Assembly: GCF_022829635.1 (NCBI RefSeq)
Contig: NZ_JAKSYO010000089.1
Location: forward strand, 80,573 to 144,572
Reading direction: 5' to 3'
DNA: 64,000 bases
Origin: Methylobacterium sp. E-066
GTDB taxonomy: Bacteria > Pseudomonadota > Alphaproteobacteria > Rhizobiales > Beijerinckiaceae
In this document: piece after piece, positions 19,023 through 30,086 of the stretch
How positions within the stretch are numbered: the first letter of the stretch is position 1
Layout of the letters: every line of letters starts with the position of its first letter
Translations under genes and position numbers: made by a program
The notes under the pieces: model-generated
Seen by the model: the letters and a program-made list of their open reading frames with translations, nothing else
What the model was told of the DNA's origin: nothing
Databases searched by the model: none

Positions 19023-20468
19023 ATGCAGGATGAGCGACAGGACGGCATCACGGCGCTCGGCGCCGTGGATCTCGCGGCCGCTATCCGCGGCCGGATCGTT
19101 TCCTGCGTCGAGGTGATGCGCGCCTATCTGGAGCGGATCCACCGGCTCAATCCGCAGGTCAACGCCATCGTCGGCCTTCAGGACGACGCGGCGCTTCTCC
19201 AAGAGGCCGAGGCGCGGGATGCGGCGCTCGCCCGCGGCGAAGCGGTCGGTCCGCTGCACGGGTTTCCGCTCGCCGTGAAGGATCTCGACGCGGTGCGCGG
19301 GCTGCCGTTCACCCAAGGGTCGCCGATCTTCGCCAACCGGATCGCGCAAGTCGACACGATCATGGTCGCCCGGCTGCGCGCGGCCGGGGCGATCTTCATC
19401 GGCAAGACCAACATCCCCGAATTCGGGCTCGGCTCGCACAGCTTCAACCCGGTCTACGGCACCACCGGCAACGCCTACGATCCGGAGAAGAGTGCGGGCG
19501 GATCGAGTGGCGGCGCCGCGGTGGCGGTCGCCCTGAAGTTGCAGCCGGTGGCCGACGGCAGCGATTTCGGTGGCTCGCTGCGCAACCCGCCCGCCTTCAA
19601 CAATTGCTACGGCCTGCGCCCGAGCTGGGGCCGGATCCCGGTCGAGACCAAAGATGCGTTCAGCCCGGGCCTGTCGGTGCTCGGCGCCGTCGGGCGCAGC
19701 CCGGCGGATATCGGCCTGATGCTCTCGGTCCAGGCGGGCTACGATCCCCGCTGCCCGAACACGATCCGCCAGGACCCAGCGGCCTTCGCGAGCCCGCTCG
19801 CCCGGGATTTCCGCGGGACCCGGATCGCCTGGCTGGGTGATTGCAACGGACAGATCCCGTTCGATCCCGGCGTGCTCGAACTCGGCCGCGCAGCGCTCGC
19901 CACCTTCGCGGAGATCGGCTGCGTGGTCGAAGAGGCTGCGCCCCGGTTCGACATGGAGCAGCTCTGGCGCGACTTCCTGACCTTGCGGGCCCTGATGGTC
20001 GCGCCGGTGCTCCGGCCGCTCTACGACGAGCCCTCCCACCGGGCGCAGATGAAGCCCGAGGCGATCTGGGAGGCCGAGCGCGGCCTCGAACTCACCGTCG
20101 ACCGGCTCACCGCCGCCCTGGAGGGGCGTACCCGCTGGTACGAGACCCTTCGCCGCTTCATGGAAAGCTACGATTACCTGGTCATGCCGAGTGCGCAGGT
20201 CTTTCCGTTCGACAAGGGCCTGCGCTGGCCCCAGGAGGTCGGCGGCCGCCCGATGGACACCTACCACCGGTGGATGCAGACAGTGATCCCGGTGACGATG
20301 TCCGGCCTGCCGGCCCTCGACGTTCCGGCGGGCTTCGGGGAGGCCGGCCTGCCGACCGGCATCCAGATCGTCGGCCGCAATCATGGCGAGCTCGCCTGCC
20401 TCCAACTCGGCGCCGCCTACGACGCGGCGAGCAACTGGGTCCGCCGCCGGCCACCGCCCCTGCGCTGA
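19023..20468 (+). CDS. amidase-signature family protein
   Basis: 481-residue amidase-signature hydrolase. The Ser-cisSer-Lys triad is visible: Lys86 in LAVKDLDAV, Ser161 in the GGSSGGAA loop and Ser185 in SDFGGSLRNPP. The substrate is not evident; relatives act on aryl- or alkyl-amides, and it lacks gatCAB neighbours. The frame extends 42 bases upstream, but the chosen ATG follows AGGGAGACGATCGACC and gives the usual N-terminus. It precedes the ilvB leader region on the same strand. Confidence 0.9.
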   Translation: MQDERQDGITALGAVDLAAAIRGRIVSCVEVMRAYLERIHRLNPQVNAIVGLQDDAALLQEAEARDAALARGEAVGPLHGFPLAVKDLDAVRGLPFTQGSPIFANRIAQVDTIMVARLRAAGAIFIGKTNIPEFGLGSHSFNPVYGTTGNAYDPEKSAGGSSGGAAVAVALKLQPVADGSDFGGSLRNPPAFNNCYGLRPSWGRIPVETKDAFSPGLSVLGAVGRSPADIGLMLSVQAGYDPRCPNTIRQDPAAFASPLARDFRGTRIAWLGDCNGQIPFDPGVLELGRAALATFAEIGCVVEEAAPRFDMEQLWRDFLTLRALMVAPVLRPLYDEPSHRAQMKPEAIWEAERGLELTVDRLTAALEGRTRWYETLRRFMESYDYLVMPSAQVFPFDKGLRWPQEVGGRPMDTYHRWMQTVIPVTMSGLPALDVPAGFGEAGLPTGIQIVGRNHGELACLQLGAAYDAASNWVRRRPPPLR

Positions 20469-20601
20469 GCGCGCGTCCGATCCTCGGCAAACGCGTTGAC
20501 CGGTTCCCGGGGCTCCGGTATGAGGCTCGACACTTCACGCGTGAGTCGCATGAATCCGACCCCGGATTTGGCGTTCGCCGCGAGGCAGGCTCGGATATCC
20601 G

Positions 20602-20652
20602 ATGAACGCGGTTCTTATTGTAGCGGAAGCGTCACCGACGGAGCGGCCCTAG
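20602..20652 (+). CDS. putative ilvB leader peptide rich in Val, Leu and Ile
   Basis: A 16-codon ORF encoding MNAVLIVAEASPTERP, with four successive branched-chain codons (Val-Leu-Ile-Val) near its start. It sits ~240 bases before ilvB, and its stop codon lies inside a GCCCT/AGGGC hairpin (20646-20660). A terminator follows 34 bases later. This is the arrangement of a ribosome-mediated attenuator controlled by branched-chain aminoacyl-tRNA. The ribosome site is weak (GAGG is 16 bases upstream), which lowers confidence. Confidence 0.7.
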   Translation: MNAVLIVAEASPTERP

Positions 20653-20707
20653 ATCAGGGCTGCAATCCGAGCGGTGGCGCATGCAGGGTCCCTCGGGGCC
20701 CTTTTTT
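20646..20707 (+). promoter_or_regulatory. putative ilvB transcription attenuator
   Basis: Three mutually exclusive pairings can be drawn. A pause hairpin GCCCT-AGATC-AGGGC covers the leader stop codon. The terminator GGGTCC-CTCG-GGGCCC (20686-20701) is followed by six T. CCGAG at 20667-20671 can pair with CTCGG at 20692-20696, which would open the terminator and act as antiterminator. With the Val/Leu/Ile leader peptide upstream this fits classical ilv attenuation. About 180 bases remain between the T run and ilvB. Confidence 0.72.
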
Positions 20708-20890
20708 ATTGCCCGCTGCCCGGTGACGCATCACGGCCAACGAGATCCACGCGTTCGAGATACCGACGAAGACAGTACTTTCGAGCGAGGCGGATGCCGC
20801 CTCGCGTGACGAGAGTGCAGGACGAAAGGAACCGGTCCGTCCGGCGGCGCACGACCGCCGCTGACGATCCGGGGAGCGGAGGAGGAGAGC

Positions 20891-22666
20891 ATGGGCGGCG
20901 AGGTCATGACCGGGGCCGAGATGGTCATCCGGGCATTCCGGGATCAGGGCGTGGACACGCTGTTCGGCTATCCGGGCGGTGCCGTACTTCCGATCTACGA
21001 CGCTCTGTTCCACCAGAACGCGGTGAAGCACGTGCTCGTCCGCCACGAGCAGGGCGCCGTCCACGCGGCCGAGGGCTATGCGCGCTCGTCCGGCAAGGTC
21101 GGCTGCGTGCTGGTCACGTCGGGCCCCGGCGCCACCAACATCGTCACCGGTCTCACCGACGCGCTGCTCGACTCGATCCCGCTCGTCTGCATCACCGGGC
21201 AGGTTCCGACGCATCTGATCGGCACCGACGCCTTCCAGGAATGCGACACGGTTGGCATCACGCGCCACTGCACGAAGCACAATTACCTGGTCAAATCGAT
21301 CGAGGACCTGCCGCGCATCCTGCACGAGGCGTTCTACGTCGCGGCCAACGGCCGTCCCGGCCCGGTCGTGGTCGATCTGCCCAAGGACATCCAGTTCGCC
21401 TCCGGCCTCTACGAGCGCCCGGAGATCGCGAGCCACAAGACCTACCGCCCCGCCGTCAAGGGCGATGCCGACCGGATCCGCGCGGCGGTCGAATTGATGG
21501 TGACCGCGCGCCGCCCGGTCTTCTACACCGGCGGCGGCGTGATCAATTCCGGCCCGGAGGCTTCGCGGCTCCTGCGCGAGCTGGTCGCCGAAACCGGCTT
21601 CCCGATCACCTCGACTCTGATGGGGCTCGGCGCCTATCCGGGCACGGATCCGAAGTTCCTGGGCATGCTCGGCATGCACGGGACCTACGAGGCCAACCTG
21701 GCGATGCACGAATGCGACGTGATGATCTGCGTCGGCGCCCGGTTCGATGACCGGATCACCGGTCGGCTCGACGCGTTCTCGCCGTTCTCTAAGAAGATCC
21801 ACATCGACGTCGATGCCTCCTCGATCAACAAGGTGGTCAAGGTCGATGTCGGGATCGTGGGCGATTGCGCCTCGGTGCTGGCCGACATGCTGGAAGCCTG
21901 GCGTGCCCTGCCGTCGCGGCCGGAGAAATCCAACCTCGACCCGTGGTTCCAGAAGATCGGAGCCTGGAAGGCGCGCGACTGCCTCGCCTACTGGCCGTCG
22001 GGGACGATCATCAAGCCGCAATACGCCGTGCAGCGCCTCTACGAGGCCTGCAAGGACCGCGAGACCTACATCACCACGGAGGTCGGCCAGCATCAGATGT
22101 GGGCGGCGCAGTACTTCAAGTACGACGAGCCGAACCGTTGGATGACCTCAGGTGGTCTCGGCACGATGGGCTACGGCCTGCCGGCGGCGATCGGCACGCA
22201 GCTCGCCCATCCGAAGGGGCTGGTGATCGACATCGCCGGCGAGGCCTCGATCCTGATGAACATGCAGGAGCTCTCGACGGCGGTGCAGTACCGGCTGCCG
22301 GTCAAGGTGTTCATCCTGAACAACGAGTACATGGGCATGGTCCGGCAGTGGCAGGAGCTGCTGCACGGCTCGCGCTACTCGCAGAGCTATTCCGAGAGCC
22401 TGCCGGACTTCGTCAAGCTGGCGGAGGCCTACGGCGCCAAGGGCATGCGCTGCGAGAAGCCGGGCGACCTCGACGGCGCGATCGCGGAGATGCTGGCCTA
22501 TGACGGGCCGGTGCTGTTCGACTGCATCGTCGACAAGACCGAGAACTGCTTCCCGATGATCCCCTCGGGCAAGGCGCATAACGAGATGCTCCTGTCCGAT
22601 TACCTCGGCGAGACCGGCGTCGAACTCGGCGACGTGATCTCCGAGGAAGGCAAGATGCTGGTGTGA
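20891..22666 (+). CDS. ilvB: acetolactate synthase large (catalytic) subunit
   Basis: 591-residue thiamine-diphosphate enzyme for the first common step of Val, Leu and Ile synthesis. The TPP-activating Glu is Glu53 in VRHEQGAVHAAEGYAR; a central FAD-type domain follows, and the C-terminal TPP/Mg domain contains GLGTMGYGLPAAIG and GEASILMN. A strong GGAGGAGGAG ribosome site precedes the ATG. ilvN follows after 129 bases. Expression is probably attenuated by the leader peptide upstream. Confidence 0.96.
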   Translation: MGGEVMTGAEMVIRAFRDQGVDTLFGYPGGAVLPIYDALFHQNAVKHVLVRHEQGAVHAAEGYARSSGKVGCVLVTSGPGATNIVTGLTDALLDSIPLVCITGQVPTHLIGTDAFQECDTVGITRHCTKHNYLVKSIEDLPRILHEAFYVAANGRPGPVVVDLPKDIQFASGLYERPEIASHKTYRPAVKGDADRIRAAVELMVTARRPVFYTGGGVINSGPEASRLLRELVAETGFPITSTLMGLGAYPGTDPKFLGMLGMHGTYEANLAMHECDVMICVGARFDDRITGRLDAFSPFSKKIHIDVDASSINKVVKVDVGIVGDCASVLADMLEAWRALPSRPEKSNLDPWFQKIGAWKARDCLAYWPSGTIIKPQYAVQRLYEACKDRETYITTEVGQHQMWAAQYFKYDEPNRWMTSGGLGTMGYGLPAAIGTQLAHPKGLVIDIAGEASILMNMQELSTAVQYRLPVKVFILNNEYMGMVRQWQELLHGSRYSQSYSESLPDFVKLAEAYGAKGMRCEKPGDLDGAIAEMLAYDGPVLFDCIVDKTENCFPMIPSGKAHNEMLLSDYLGETGVELGDVISEEGKMLV

Positions 22667-22795
22667 GGTTTTCTGGTGGCGGCCCTTCGGGGCCGCTGCC
22701 CGCCGCATGGGCGGCGGCGCGCGGTCGCGCTTGCCTCGCGCAAGGCGCGCTCGGATCGCCGCCACGAGCAGGATTGGACGAGGACGAAGCCGGCG

Positions 22796-23338
22796 ATGAA
22801 CGCGATGAACACCCACTACCCCGATGCCGGCCGCGTCGAGCCGGTGAACCGGCACACGCTCGCGGTGATCGTCGACAACGAGCCCGGCGTGCTCGCGCGC
22901 ATCTCCGGCATGTTCTCCGGCCGCGGCTACAACATCGAGAGCCTGACCGTCTCCGAGACCGAGGAGGCGCGCCATATCTCGCGCATCACCATCGTGACCA
23001 CCGGCACAAACGCCGTGATCGAGCAGATCAAGGCGCAGCTCGATCGGCTGGTGCCGGTCCATCGGGTCGTGGACCTGACGCTCCAGGGCAATGCGCTGGA
23101 GCGCGAGATCTGCCTGGTGAAGGTCAAGGGCGAGGGCGAGCACCGCAGCGAGGCCCTGCGCCTGGCCGCCGCCTTCGGCGCCAAGACGCTGGACGCCACC
23201 CTCAACTCCTTCGTGTTCGAGCTCACCGGCGCCACCGAAGAGATCGACCGGTTCGTGCGTCTGATGAGCGTCATCGGGCTGGTGGAGATCTGCCGCACCG
23301 GCATCAGCGCCATGGGGCGGGGTTCGGAGCCGCTGTAG
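22796..23338 (+). CDS. ilvN: acetolactate synthase small (regulatory) subunit
   Basis: 180-residue regulatory subunit that confers valine feedback inhibition on the large subunit. The N-terminal ACT domain (about 18-95) has LAVIVDNEPGVLARISGMFS and RGYNIESLTV; the C-terminal ALS_ss domain follows. The frame is open 120 bases upstream, but the ATG used here starts ~20 residues before the ACT domain and has AGGACG upstream. Confidence 0.95.
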   Translation: MNAMNTHYPDAGRVEPVNRHTLAVIVDNEPGVLARISGMFSGRGYNIESLTVSETEEARHISRITIVTTGTNAVIEQIKAQLDRLVPVHRVVDLTLQGNALEREICLVKVKGEGEHRSEALRLAAAFGAKTLDATLNSFVFELTGATEEIDRFVRLMSVIGLVEICRTGISAMGRGSEPL

Positions 23339-23385
23339 GAAGCGGCCAATTGAGCTATGATGTCCGGAGAGTGGGAGAAGCTCTC

Positions 23386-23622
23386 ATGGAAGCCAAGCTC
23401 ACGCGCGCCGGCGATGAATTCGTGATCCGGATCCCTGCGGGAGAAGGCGATCGGCACGGTCTGGCGGACGGCCAGACCGTCGAGATCCTGCCGCGGCGGC
23501 GAAAAGAGACGCTGCAGGACATGATCGCCGAGATGGATCGGCTCGGGCCGGCCTACCGTCCCCCCGTCGTAGATTGGGGCCCGGATGTCGGCGCCGAGAT
23601 CATCCATGACGACTGGACGTGA
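23386..23622 (+). CDS. MazE/AbrB-like antitoxin
   Basis: 78-residue protein with an N-terminal swapped-hairpin AbrB/MazE-like segment (MEAKLTRAGDEFVIRIPAG ... LADGQTVEILPRR) and an acidic, proline-rich C-terminal tail of the kind that wraps and neutralises a toxin. Its 3' end overlaps the MazF-like gene by 17 bases, the usual antitoxin-first order. A GGGAGAAG ribosome site precedes the ATG. It probably binds its own promoter with the toxin. Confidence 0.82.
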   Translation: MEAKLTRAGDEFVIRIPAGEGDRHGLADGQTVEILPRRRKETLQDMIAEMDRLGPAYRPPVVDWGPDVGAEIIHDDWT

Positions 23623-23971
23623 CGTCCACGACCTCCCGGAAGCCGGGGATCTCGTCTGGGTCGATCTCCGGCCAACCCTAGGGCGTGAACAATCCGGCGT
23701 TCGACCCGCGCTCGTTCTGACGAGCCGCGATTTCCATGCGCGGAACGCGACCGCCATCGTCTGCCCCGTGACGCGCAATATCGACCCGTGGCCGACGAAA
23801 GTCATGCTCCCGCAGGGGCTCGCGATCTCCGGTGCGATGCTGACCGACCAGATCCGGAACGTCGATCGCGCGGCACGCGGCTTTCGCCGCATCGACGGTG
23901 TTCCCGTTGAAACCCTCGATGCCGTCCGCCAGAAGCTCGCGAACCTCCTCGGGTTCAACCCGCCTTCCTGA
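23606..23971 (+). CDS. MazF/PemK-family toxin (putative endoribonuclease)
   Basis: 121-residue PemK/MazF-family protein, expected to cleave mRNA at short motifs when released from its antitoxin. Family features: GDLVWVDLRPTLGREQSGVRPALVLT at the N-terminus (the conserved Gly-Arg and RPALV), CPVTRN in the middle and LTDQIRNVD near the C-terminus. It overlaps the antitoxin gene. An in-frame ATG 21 bases earlier also exists; the later one has a better fit to family N-termini. The pair sits between ilvN and a GST gene, away from any visible mobile element. Confidence 0.87.
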   Translation: MTTGRDVHDLPEAGDLVWVDLRPTLGREQSGVRPALVLTSRDFHARNATAIVCPVTRNIDPWPTKVMLPQGLAISGAMLTDQIRNVDRAARGFRRIDGVPVETLDAVRQKLANLLGFNPPS

Positions 23972-23989
23972 AGCAAGGATACGGATCCT

Positions 23990-24631
23990 TTGGTACGCAC
24001 CCTCTACTACGCCCCCGGCGCTTGCTCGCTCGCCGCCCACATCATCCTGGAGGAATCCGGGCTGCCCTTCGAGGGCGTCAAGCTCAACCTGGCGGCGGGG
24101 GACCAGCGGGCGCCGGAATATCTCGCGATCAACGAGCGCGGCCGTGTGCCGGCCCTGGTCGAGGACGGCTGGGTGCTGACCGAATGCGCCGCGATCCTGC
24201 GCCACGTCGCCCGGTCCGTGCCCGAGAAGGGGTTTTGGCCGACCGACCTGCGTGAGCAAGCCCGAGCCGACGAGTGGCTCGGCTGGCTCGCCGCCAACCA
24301 CCACGTCACCTACGCGCATGTGCGCCGGCCGGAGCGCTACACTGCGGACGAGGACGCTTTCCCCGGCATCCGCGACAAGGCCGCCGACACCTACGGCGAT
24401 CTCTGCACCATGACCGAGGTCCATCTCTCGACTGGCGACTGGGCGATTGGGGACCGGTACGGCGTGGTCGACGCCTACCTGATGGTGTTCTGGGTCTGGG
24501 CGTCCGGCTCCTCGCTCCGGTTCGACATGGCCGAGCGTTTTCCGGCCTGGCACGCGCATGCCCGCCGGGTCTCCGAGCGGCCGGCGGTGCAGGCGGTGTT
24601 CGCCCGCGAGGGGCTGAGCCTGCCGGCCTGA
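23990..24631 (+). CDS. glutathione S-transferase family protein
   Basis: 213-residue cytosolic GST. The N-terminal thioredoxin-like domain has YYAPGACSLAAHIILEESG (beta-class style, with the Cys and Ser of the glutathione site) and LTECAAILRHVA; an all-alpha C-terminal domain follows (about 90-205). The TTG start is the only sensible one, with AAGGAT upstream. Substrate unknown. It may be transcribed with the MazEF pair, 18 bases upstream. Confidence 0.88.
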   Translation: MVRTLYYAPGACSLAAHIILEESGLPFEGVKLNLAAGDQRAPEYLAINERGRVPALVEDGWVLTECAAILRHVARSVPEKGFWPTDLREQARADEWLGWLAANHHVTYAHVRRPERYTADEDAFPGIRDKAADTYGDLCTMTEVHLSTGDWAIGDRYGVVDAYLMVFWVWASGSSLRFDMAERFPAWHAHARRVSERPAVQAVFAREGLSLPA

Positions 24632-24682
24632 ACCGAGCCACGCCGGGCCCCTTGCCGCACCCGACGAATCGATCTATCGAGC

Positions 24683-24701
24683 GTACCGTACGGTACGGTA
24701 C
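24683..24701. promoter_or_regulatory. palindromic operator upstream of tetR gene
   Basis: Perfect 14-base palindrome GTACCGTACGGTAC, followed by a further GGTAC half-unit, ending eight bases before the TetR start codon. The size and position fit a TetR-family autoregulatory operator overlapping the promoter or ribosome-loading site. Confidence 0.75.
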
Positions 24702-24709
24702 TGGGAACG

Positions 24710-26430
<1,721 letters not shown>

Positions 26431-26443
26431 TTTTTGGGATCTC

Positions 26444-26508
26444 GCGGCCGGGCTATGCTCGGCCGCACCTTCGACAGGCCGGTCACGCGAAAGCGAGGCT
26501 GGCCTTTT
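26444..26508 (+). terminator. tandem hairpins / intrinsic terminator after ilvC
   Basis: The first hairpin, GCGGCCG / CGGCCGC (26444-26466), starts 14 bases after the stop. The second has a 13-position stem with one mismatch (AGGCCGGTCACGC / GCGAGGCTGGCCT), a GAAA tetraloop at 26489-26492 and a TTTT tail ending at 26508. The second is a good Rho-independent terminator. Confidence 0.85.
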
Positions 26509-26602
26509 CTATTCCCGGTTGCCGAACGCGGGCATTCCCGGCGATAAACGCCTCAGCGGTCCCGTCTGCATGAGGACCGATGAAGGTTGGAGAGGACACG
26601 CC

Positions 26603-27256
26603 ATGGCATCGCTCTATTCGGACGCCCACCGGGCGCTGCAGACCGAGTTCGGCACCACGAAGCTCGCCGTGCGCCTGGACGAGGATTGGGTCCATGACAG
26701 CATCCGGCCGGACGAGGGCGCCTTCATCGCGTCCCGGGACATGTTCTTCCTGTCGACGGTGGATCCCGACGGGATGCCGACCGTCTCGTACAAGGGCGGG
26801 CCCCAGGGCCTGGTGAAGGTGCTCGACGAGAACACCCTCGCGTTCCCGGGTTTTGACGGCAACGGCATGTTCTATTCGATGGGCAACATCGAGGGTCAGG
26901 CCAAGGTCGGCCTGCTGTTCATCGATTTCGAGACACCACACCGGATCCGAGTCCAGGGCCACGCGACGCTGCTGCGCGACGACGCCCTCATGGCCGAGTA
27001 CACCGAGGCCAAGTACCTGGTGAAGGTCGCGGTCAAGAAGATCTGGGTCAACTGCCCGCGCTACATCCACAAGTACCAGAAGCTCGAGCAGAACAAGTAC
27101 GTCCCGACCCCCGGCCGCGAGACCCCGCTCGCCTCCTGGAAGCGCCTCGACCTCGCCGGCGACGTGATCAGCGATGAGGACAAGGCCCGGGTCGCCCAGG
27201 AGGGCAAGCTCGAGGTGGCCGAGTACGAGGCGCTCGTCGCCCGCGGCGAGGCCTGA
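26603..27256 (+). CDS. pyridoxamine 5'-phosphate oxidase-family flavoprotein
   Basis: 217-residue split-barrel FMN-binding protein of the PNPOx-like superfamily. The core FFLSTVDPDGMPTVSYKGG and IRVQGHATLL strands are visible. It is not the true PdxH, lacking the substrate motifs, and may be a general flavin reductase or stress protein. The ATG follows GGAGAGGACACGCC; the frame is open 84 bases upstream but without a good ribosome site. Confidence 0.85.
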   Translation: MASLYSDAHRALQTEFGTTKLAVRLDEDWVHDSIRPDEGAFIASRDMFFLSTVDPDGMPTVSYKGGPQGLVKVLDENTLAFPGFDGNGMFYSMGNIEGQAKVGLLFIDFETPHRIRVQGHATLLRDDALMAEYTEAKYLVKVAVKKIWVNCPRYIHKYQKLEQNKYVPTPGRETPLASWKRLDLAGDVISDEDKARVAQEGKLEVAEYEALVARGEA

Positions 27257-27278
27257 GCGAACACTCCACGCACGGCTC

Positions 27279-27367
27279 ACCGTCATTGCGAGCGCGAGCG
27301 AAGCACCCAGGGCAGCGCACGATCCCCGGAAGGGGCGTGTCGCTGGGTCGCTGCGCACAATGACGGT
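27279..27367. repeat. dispersed palindromic repeat, family 2, copy B
   Basis: Palindromic element with left end ACCGTCATTGCGAGCG and right end GCGCACAATGACGGT, and an inner ACCCAGGG/CTGGGT pair, matching the copy near 18760 in ends and in the CCCAGGG core. It lies between the PNPOx-like gene and tam. No coding capacity. Confidence 0.83.
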
Positions 27368-27423
27368 CCGGGACGATCCGATGAAGCGCGCGATGTCAGC
27401 CGTGCTTGCCGAAGCCGGTGCCG

Positions 27424-28206
27424 CTACCCGCCCTTGCGGGCCACGATGAACACCCGCGGAAAGGCCAACAGGCGCCGCCCGTCGCTGCGCGGCGGGTAGC
27501 CGGCATCGATCGCAGCCTCATAGGCGGCCAGGAACCCGGCCGTCTGGTCCGGGTCCAGAGGGTCGAGGAACGGCCGCAGCCCGGTGGCGCTGACCCAGGC
27601 GACGATGGCGGCCGCATCCGCCATCGGGTGGTGATAGGCGGTGCGCCAGACATTCACGGTGTCGGCCAGCGGCGCCAGCAGGTCGTAATAGCCGGCCGGC
27701 TCCAGCATGCGGCCGAGACGCCCAGCGATCGCCGGATCGCCGATCGCCCCGGCCCAGGGGCCGGAAGCGGCGGTCTCGCGCATCAAGCGGTGCGAGGGCT
27801 CGGCGAGATTGTCGGGCATCTGCACGGCGAGCACGCTGCCGGGCGCCAGCAGGCCGAACAGCCGGGGCAGCAGCACCGGATGGTCGGGCAGCCATTGCAG
27901 CACCGCGTTGGCGTAGATCAGGTCCGGCGCCCGCTCGGGTGTCCAGGTCGCGGCATCGGCCAGGGCGAAGGCGAGGCGGGGCAGCCGGGTCCGGGCGCTC
28001 TCCAGCATGGCGGGCGAAGTGTCGAGGCCGATCACCTCGGCCTTGGGGAAGCGCGCCGCGATCAGCGCCGTGGAATTGCCGGGGCCGCAGCCGAGATCGT
28101 AGGCGAGGCGTGGCTCTGTAAGTGGCACTCGAGCCAGGAGCTCGGCCGCCGGGCGGGTGCGCTCGTCCTCGAAGCGGGTGTAGAGGGCGGGGTTCCAATC
28201 GGCCAT
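27424..28206 (-). CDS. tam: trans-aconitate 2-methyltransferase
   Basis: 260-residue SAM-dependent class I methyltransferase that esterifies trans-aconitate, a by-product that inhibits the TCA cycle. It begins with the family-typical [18 protein letters not shown]; the SAM-binding motif I is [11 protein letters not shown] (about 36-46) and motif II-III is [13 protein letters not shown]. Length and start agree with Tam proteins. Cytosolic. It lies 24 bases downstream of the haloacid dehalogenase gene on the same strand. Confidence 0.92.
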   Translation of the reverse strand: MADWNPALYTRFEDERTRPAAELLARVPLTEPRLAYDLGCGPGNSTALIAARFPKAEVIGLDTSPAMLESARTRLPRLAFALADAATWTPERAPDLIYANAVLQWLPDHPVLLPRLFGLLAPGSVLAVQMPDNLAEPSHRLMRETAASGPWAGAIGDPAIAGRLGRMLEPAGYYDLLAPLADTVNVWRTAYHHPMADAAAIVAWVSATGLRPFLDPLDPDQTAGFLAAYEAAIDAGYPPRSDGRRLLAFPRVFIVARKGG

Positions 28207-28230
28207 CGTGTTCCCCCTCTCGCTCCGTCG

Positions 28231-28932
28231 TCAGCAGCCGAGCTGGTCGGCCAGATCCGCCAGGTCCCGGGCCGCGTAGGTGACCGGGACGCTGGGCGCA
28301 GTCTCGCCGCCGGCCGGCCCGTGCTCGTGCGGCCGGGCGATGTGCGCGGTGGACAGGCCGTGGCTGGCCGCCACCGCGAGATCGTTCGAATGGGCGGCGA
28401 CCATCAGGGTCTCCGCCGGGGTGAAGCCGAAGGCGGCCACCGCGTCGCGGTAGAGGGCGGGTTTCGGCTTGTAGTCGCGGGAATAGCCGGCGCCCAGGAT
28501 CGCGTCGAAGAGGAAGCCGTTGCGCCGGGCGAGGTCAGCCATCAGCCGGACGTGTCCGTTGGAGTTCGGCGCCAGGAGGTGCCGCTCCCGCAGCCGGCGC
28601 ATCGCGTCCGGCACCTCGGGCCAGGCGTCGAGCCGGTGCCAGGCCTGGACCAGCTCCCGTCGCACATCTTCCGGCACGCTCGCGATGCCGAACTGTGCCA
28701 GCACGTCGGGCAGGGATTCCGCCTGAAGCGTGTCGAGATCGACGAACGGCCGCGCACCCGAGCGGACGGTCTCCATTGAGGGGTTGTAGCGGCCGCGCCA
28801 GGCATCCGCGAAGGCGCCGGCATCGAGCGCGGGGGCGTAGGCGCCGAGCAGGCGCGCCGCCTCCCGGGCGACCCCGGAGCGCCAGTCGACGAGCGTCCCG
28901 AAGACGTCGAAGACGAGCGCCCGGACCGTCAC
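28231..28932 (-). CDS. haloacid dehalogenase type II family hydrolase
   Basis: 233-residue HAD-superfamily enzyme. The nucleophile Asp9 is in [10 protein letters not shown], the Ser/Asn of motif II is in PNSNGH, the Lys is in DYKPKPALY, and the acidic pocket is [10 protein letters not shown], all characteristic of L-2-haloacid dehalogenases. A phosphatase role is also possible. The GTG start overlaps the trpS stop by four bases (GTGA), so translation is coupled to trpS. Confidence 0.9.
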   Translation of the reverse strand: MTVRALVFDVFGTLVDWRSGVAREAARLLGAYAPALDAGAFADAWRGRYNPSMETVRSGARPFVDLDTLQAESLPDVLAQFGIASVPEDVRRELVQAWHRLDAWPEVPDAMRRLRERHLLAPNSNGHVRLMADLARRNGFLFDAILGAGYSRDYKPKPALYRDAVAAFGFTPAETLMVAAHSNDLAVAASHGLSTAHIARPHEHGPAGGETAPSVPVTYAARDLADLADQLGC

Positions 28933-29993
28933 CGCACCGCCTGGAGGTTCGGGCTCCGGCGCACGAAGCCGACGATGTCCTTGACCGCATCAAGGGTCTG
29001 GGCCGCGATCGTCTCGGCCCGCCCGGCGCCGTCGGCCAGCACGGCATCGATATGGCCCGGATCGGCGGTCAGCCGGCGCATTTCCCCGGCGATCGGTGCC
29101 AGGCTCGCCACCGCGAGGTCGGCCAAAGCCGGCTTGAAGGTCGAGAACTGCGCCCCGCCGAAATCGCGCAGCACCTCCTCGCGGGTGATCCCAGCGAGCG
29201 CGGCGTAAATCCCGACCAAGTTGTCCGCCTCCGGCCGCTCCTTGAGCCCCGCGATCTCGGAGGGCAGCGGCTCGGAATCCGTCTTCGCCCGTCGGATCTT
29301 CTGGGCGATCGTGTCGGCCTCGTCGGTGAGGTTGATCCGCGCGTTGTCGGACGGATCCGACTTCGACATTTTTTTGGACCCATCCCGCAGCGACATGACG
29401 CGCGCAGCCGGCCCGCCGATCAGTGGTTCGGTCATCGGGAAAAACGCCTCGCCGTGGCCGTGCGCCGCGATCGAGCCCGAAAAATCGGTGTTGAACTTCT
29501 GGGCGATGTCCCGGGTCAGCTCCAGGTGCTGCTTCTGGTCCTCGCCCACGGGGACATGGGTGGCGCGGTAGGCCAGGATGTCGGCCGCCATCAGCACCGG
29601 GTAGTCGTAGAGCCCGATCGAAGCGTTCTCCCGGTCCTTGCCGGCCTTCTCCTTGAACTGGGTCATGCGGTTCAGCCAGCCGAGGCGGGCGACGCAGTTG
29701 AAGATCCAGGCGAGCTCGGCGTGCTGCGGCACCTGGCTCTGGTTGAACACGATCGCGCGCTTCGGATCGATGCCGGCGGCCAGGAACGCGGCCGTGACCT
29801 CGCGGATCTGGCCGCGCAGCGCCTCCGGGTCCTGCCAGACGGTGATCGCGTGCATGTCGACTACGCAGTACAGGCACTGCGCGTCGCGCTCCTGCATCTC
29901 CACGAAGCGCTTCACCGCCCCGAGGTAATTGCCGAGATGCAGGTTGCCGGTGGGCTGGACGCCCGAGAAGACCAATTCGGTGAACGCGGCCAT
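28929..29993 (-). CDS. trpS: tryptophanyl-tRNA synthetase
   Basis: 354-residue class I aminoacyl-tRNA synthetase. The HIGH-type motif is NLHLGN (about 18-22), with SGVQPTG just before it, and the KMSKS motif ([10 protein letters not shown]) is near residue 205. The frame begins 24 bases earlier, but the ATG chosen gives the usual N-terminus ([15 protein letters not shown]). The stop overlaps the haloacid dehalogenase start, and tam follows, making a likely three-gene transcript. Confidence 0.96.
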   Translation of the reverse strand: MAAFTELVFSGVQPTGNLHLGNYLGAVKRFVEMQERDAQCLYCVVDMHAITVWQDPEALRGQIREVTAAFLAAGIDPKRAIVFNQSQVPQHAELAWIFNCVARLGWLNRMTQFKEKAGKDRENASIGLYDYPVLMAADILAYRATHVPVGEDQKQHLELTRDIAQKFNTDFSGSIAAHGHGEAFFPMTEPLIGGPAARVMSLRDGSKKMSKSDPSDNARINLTDEADTIAQKIRRAKTDSEPLPSEIAGLKERPEADNLVGIYAALAGITREEVLRDFGGAQFSTFKPALADLAVASLAPIAGEMRRLTADPGHIDAVLADGAGRAETIAAQTLDAVKDIVGFVRRSPNLQAVR

Positions 29994-30086
29994 CGGCGCC
30001 GATCCTGAGCAGTACATAGCCGGGGCTGCGCGCCTGCCGGGCGCCGGGTTACTCGCACCCGTGGCCCGGACCGGTCAAGGATGTCC

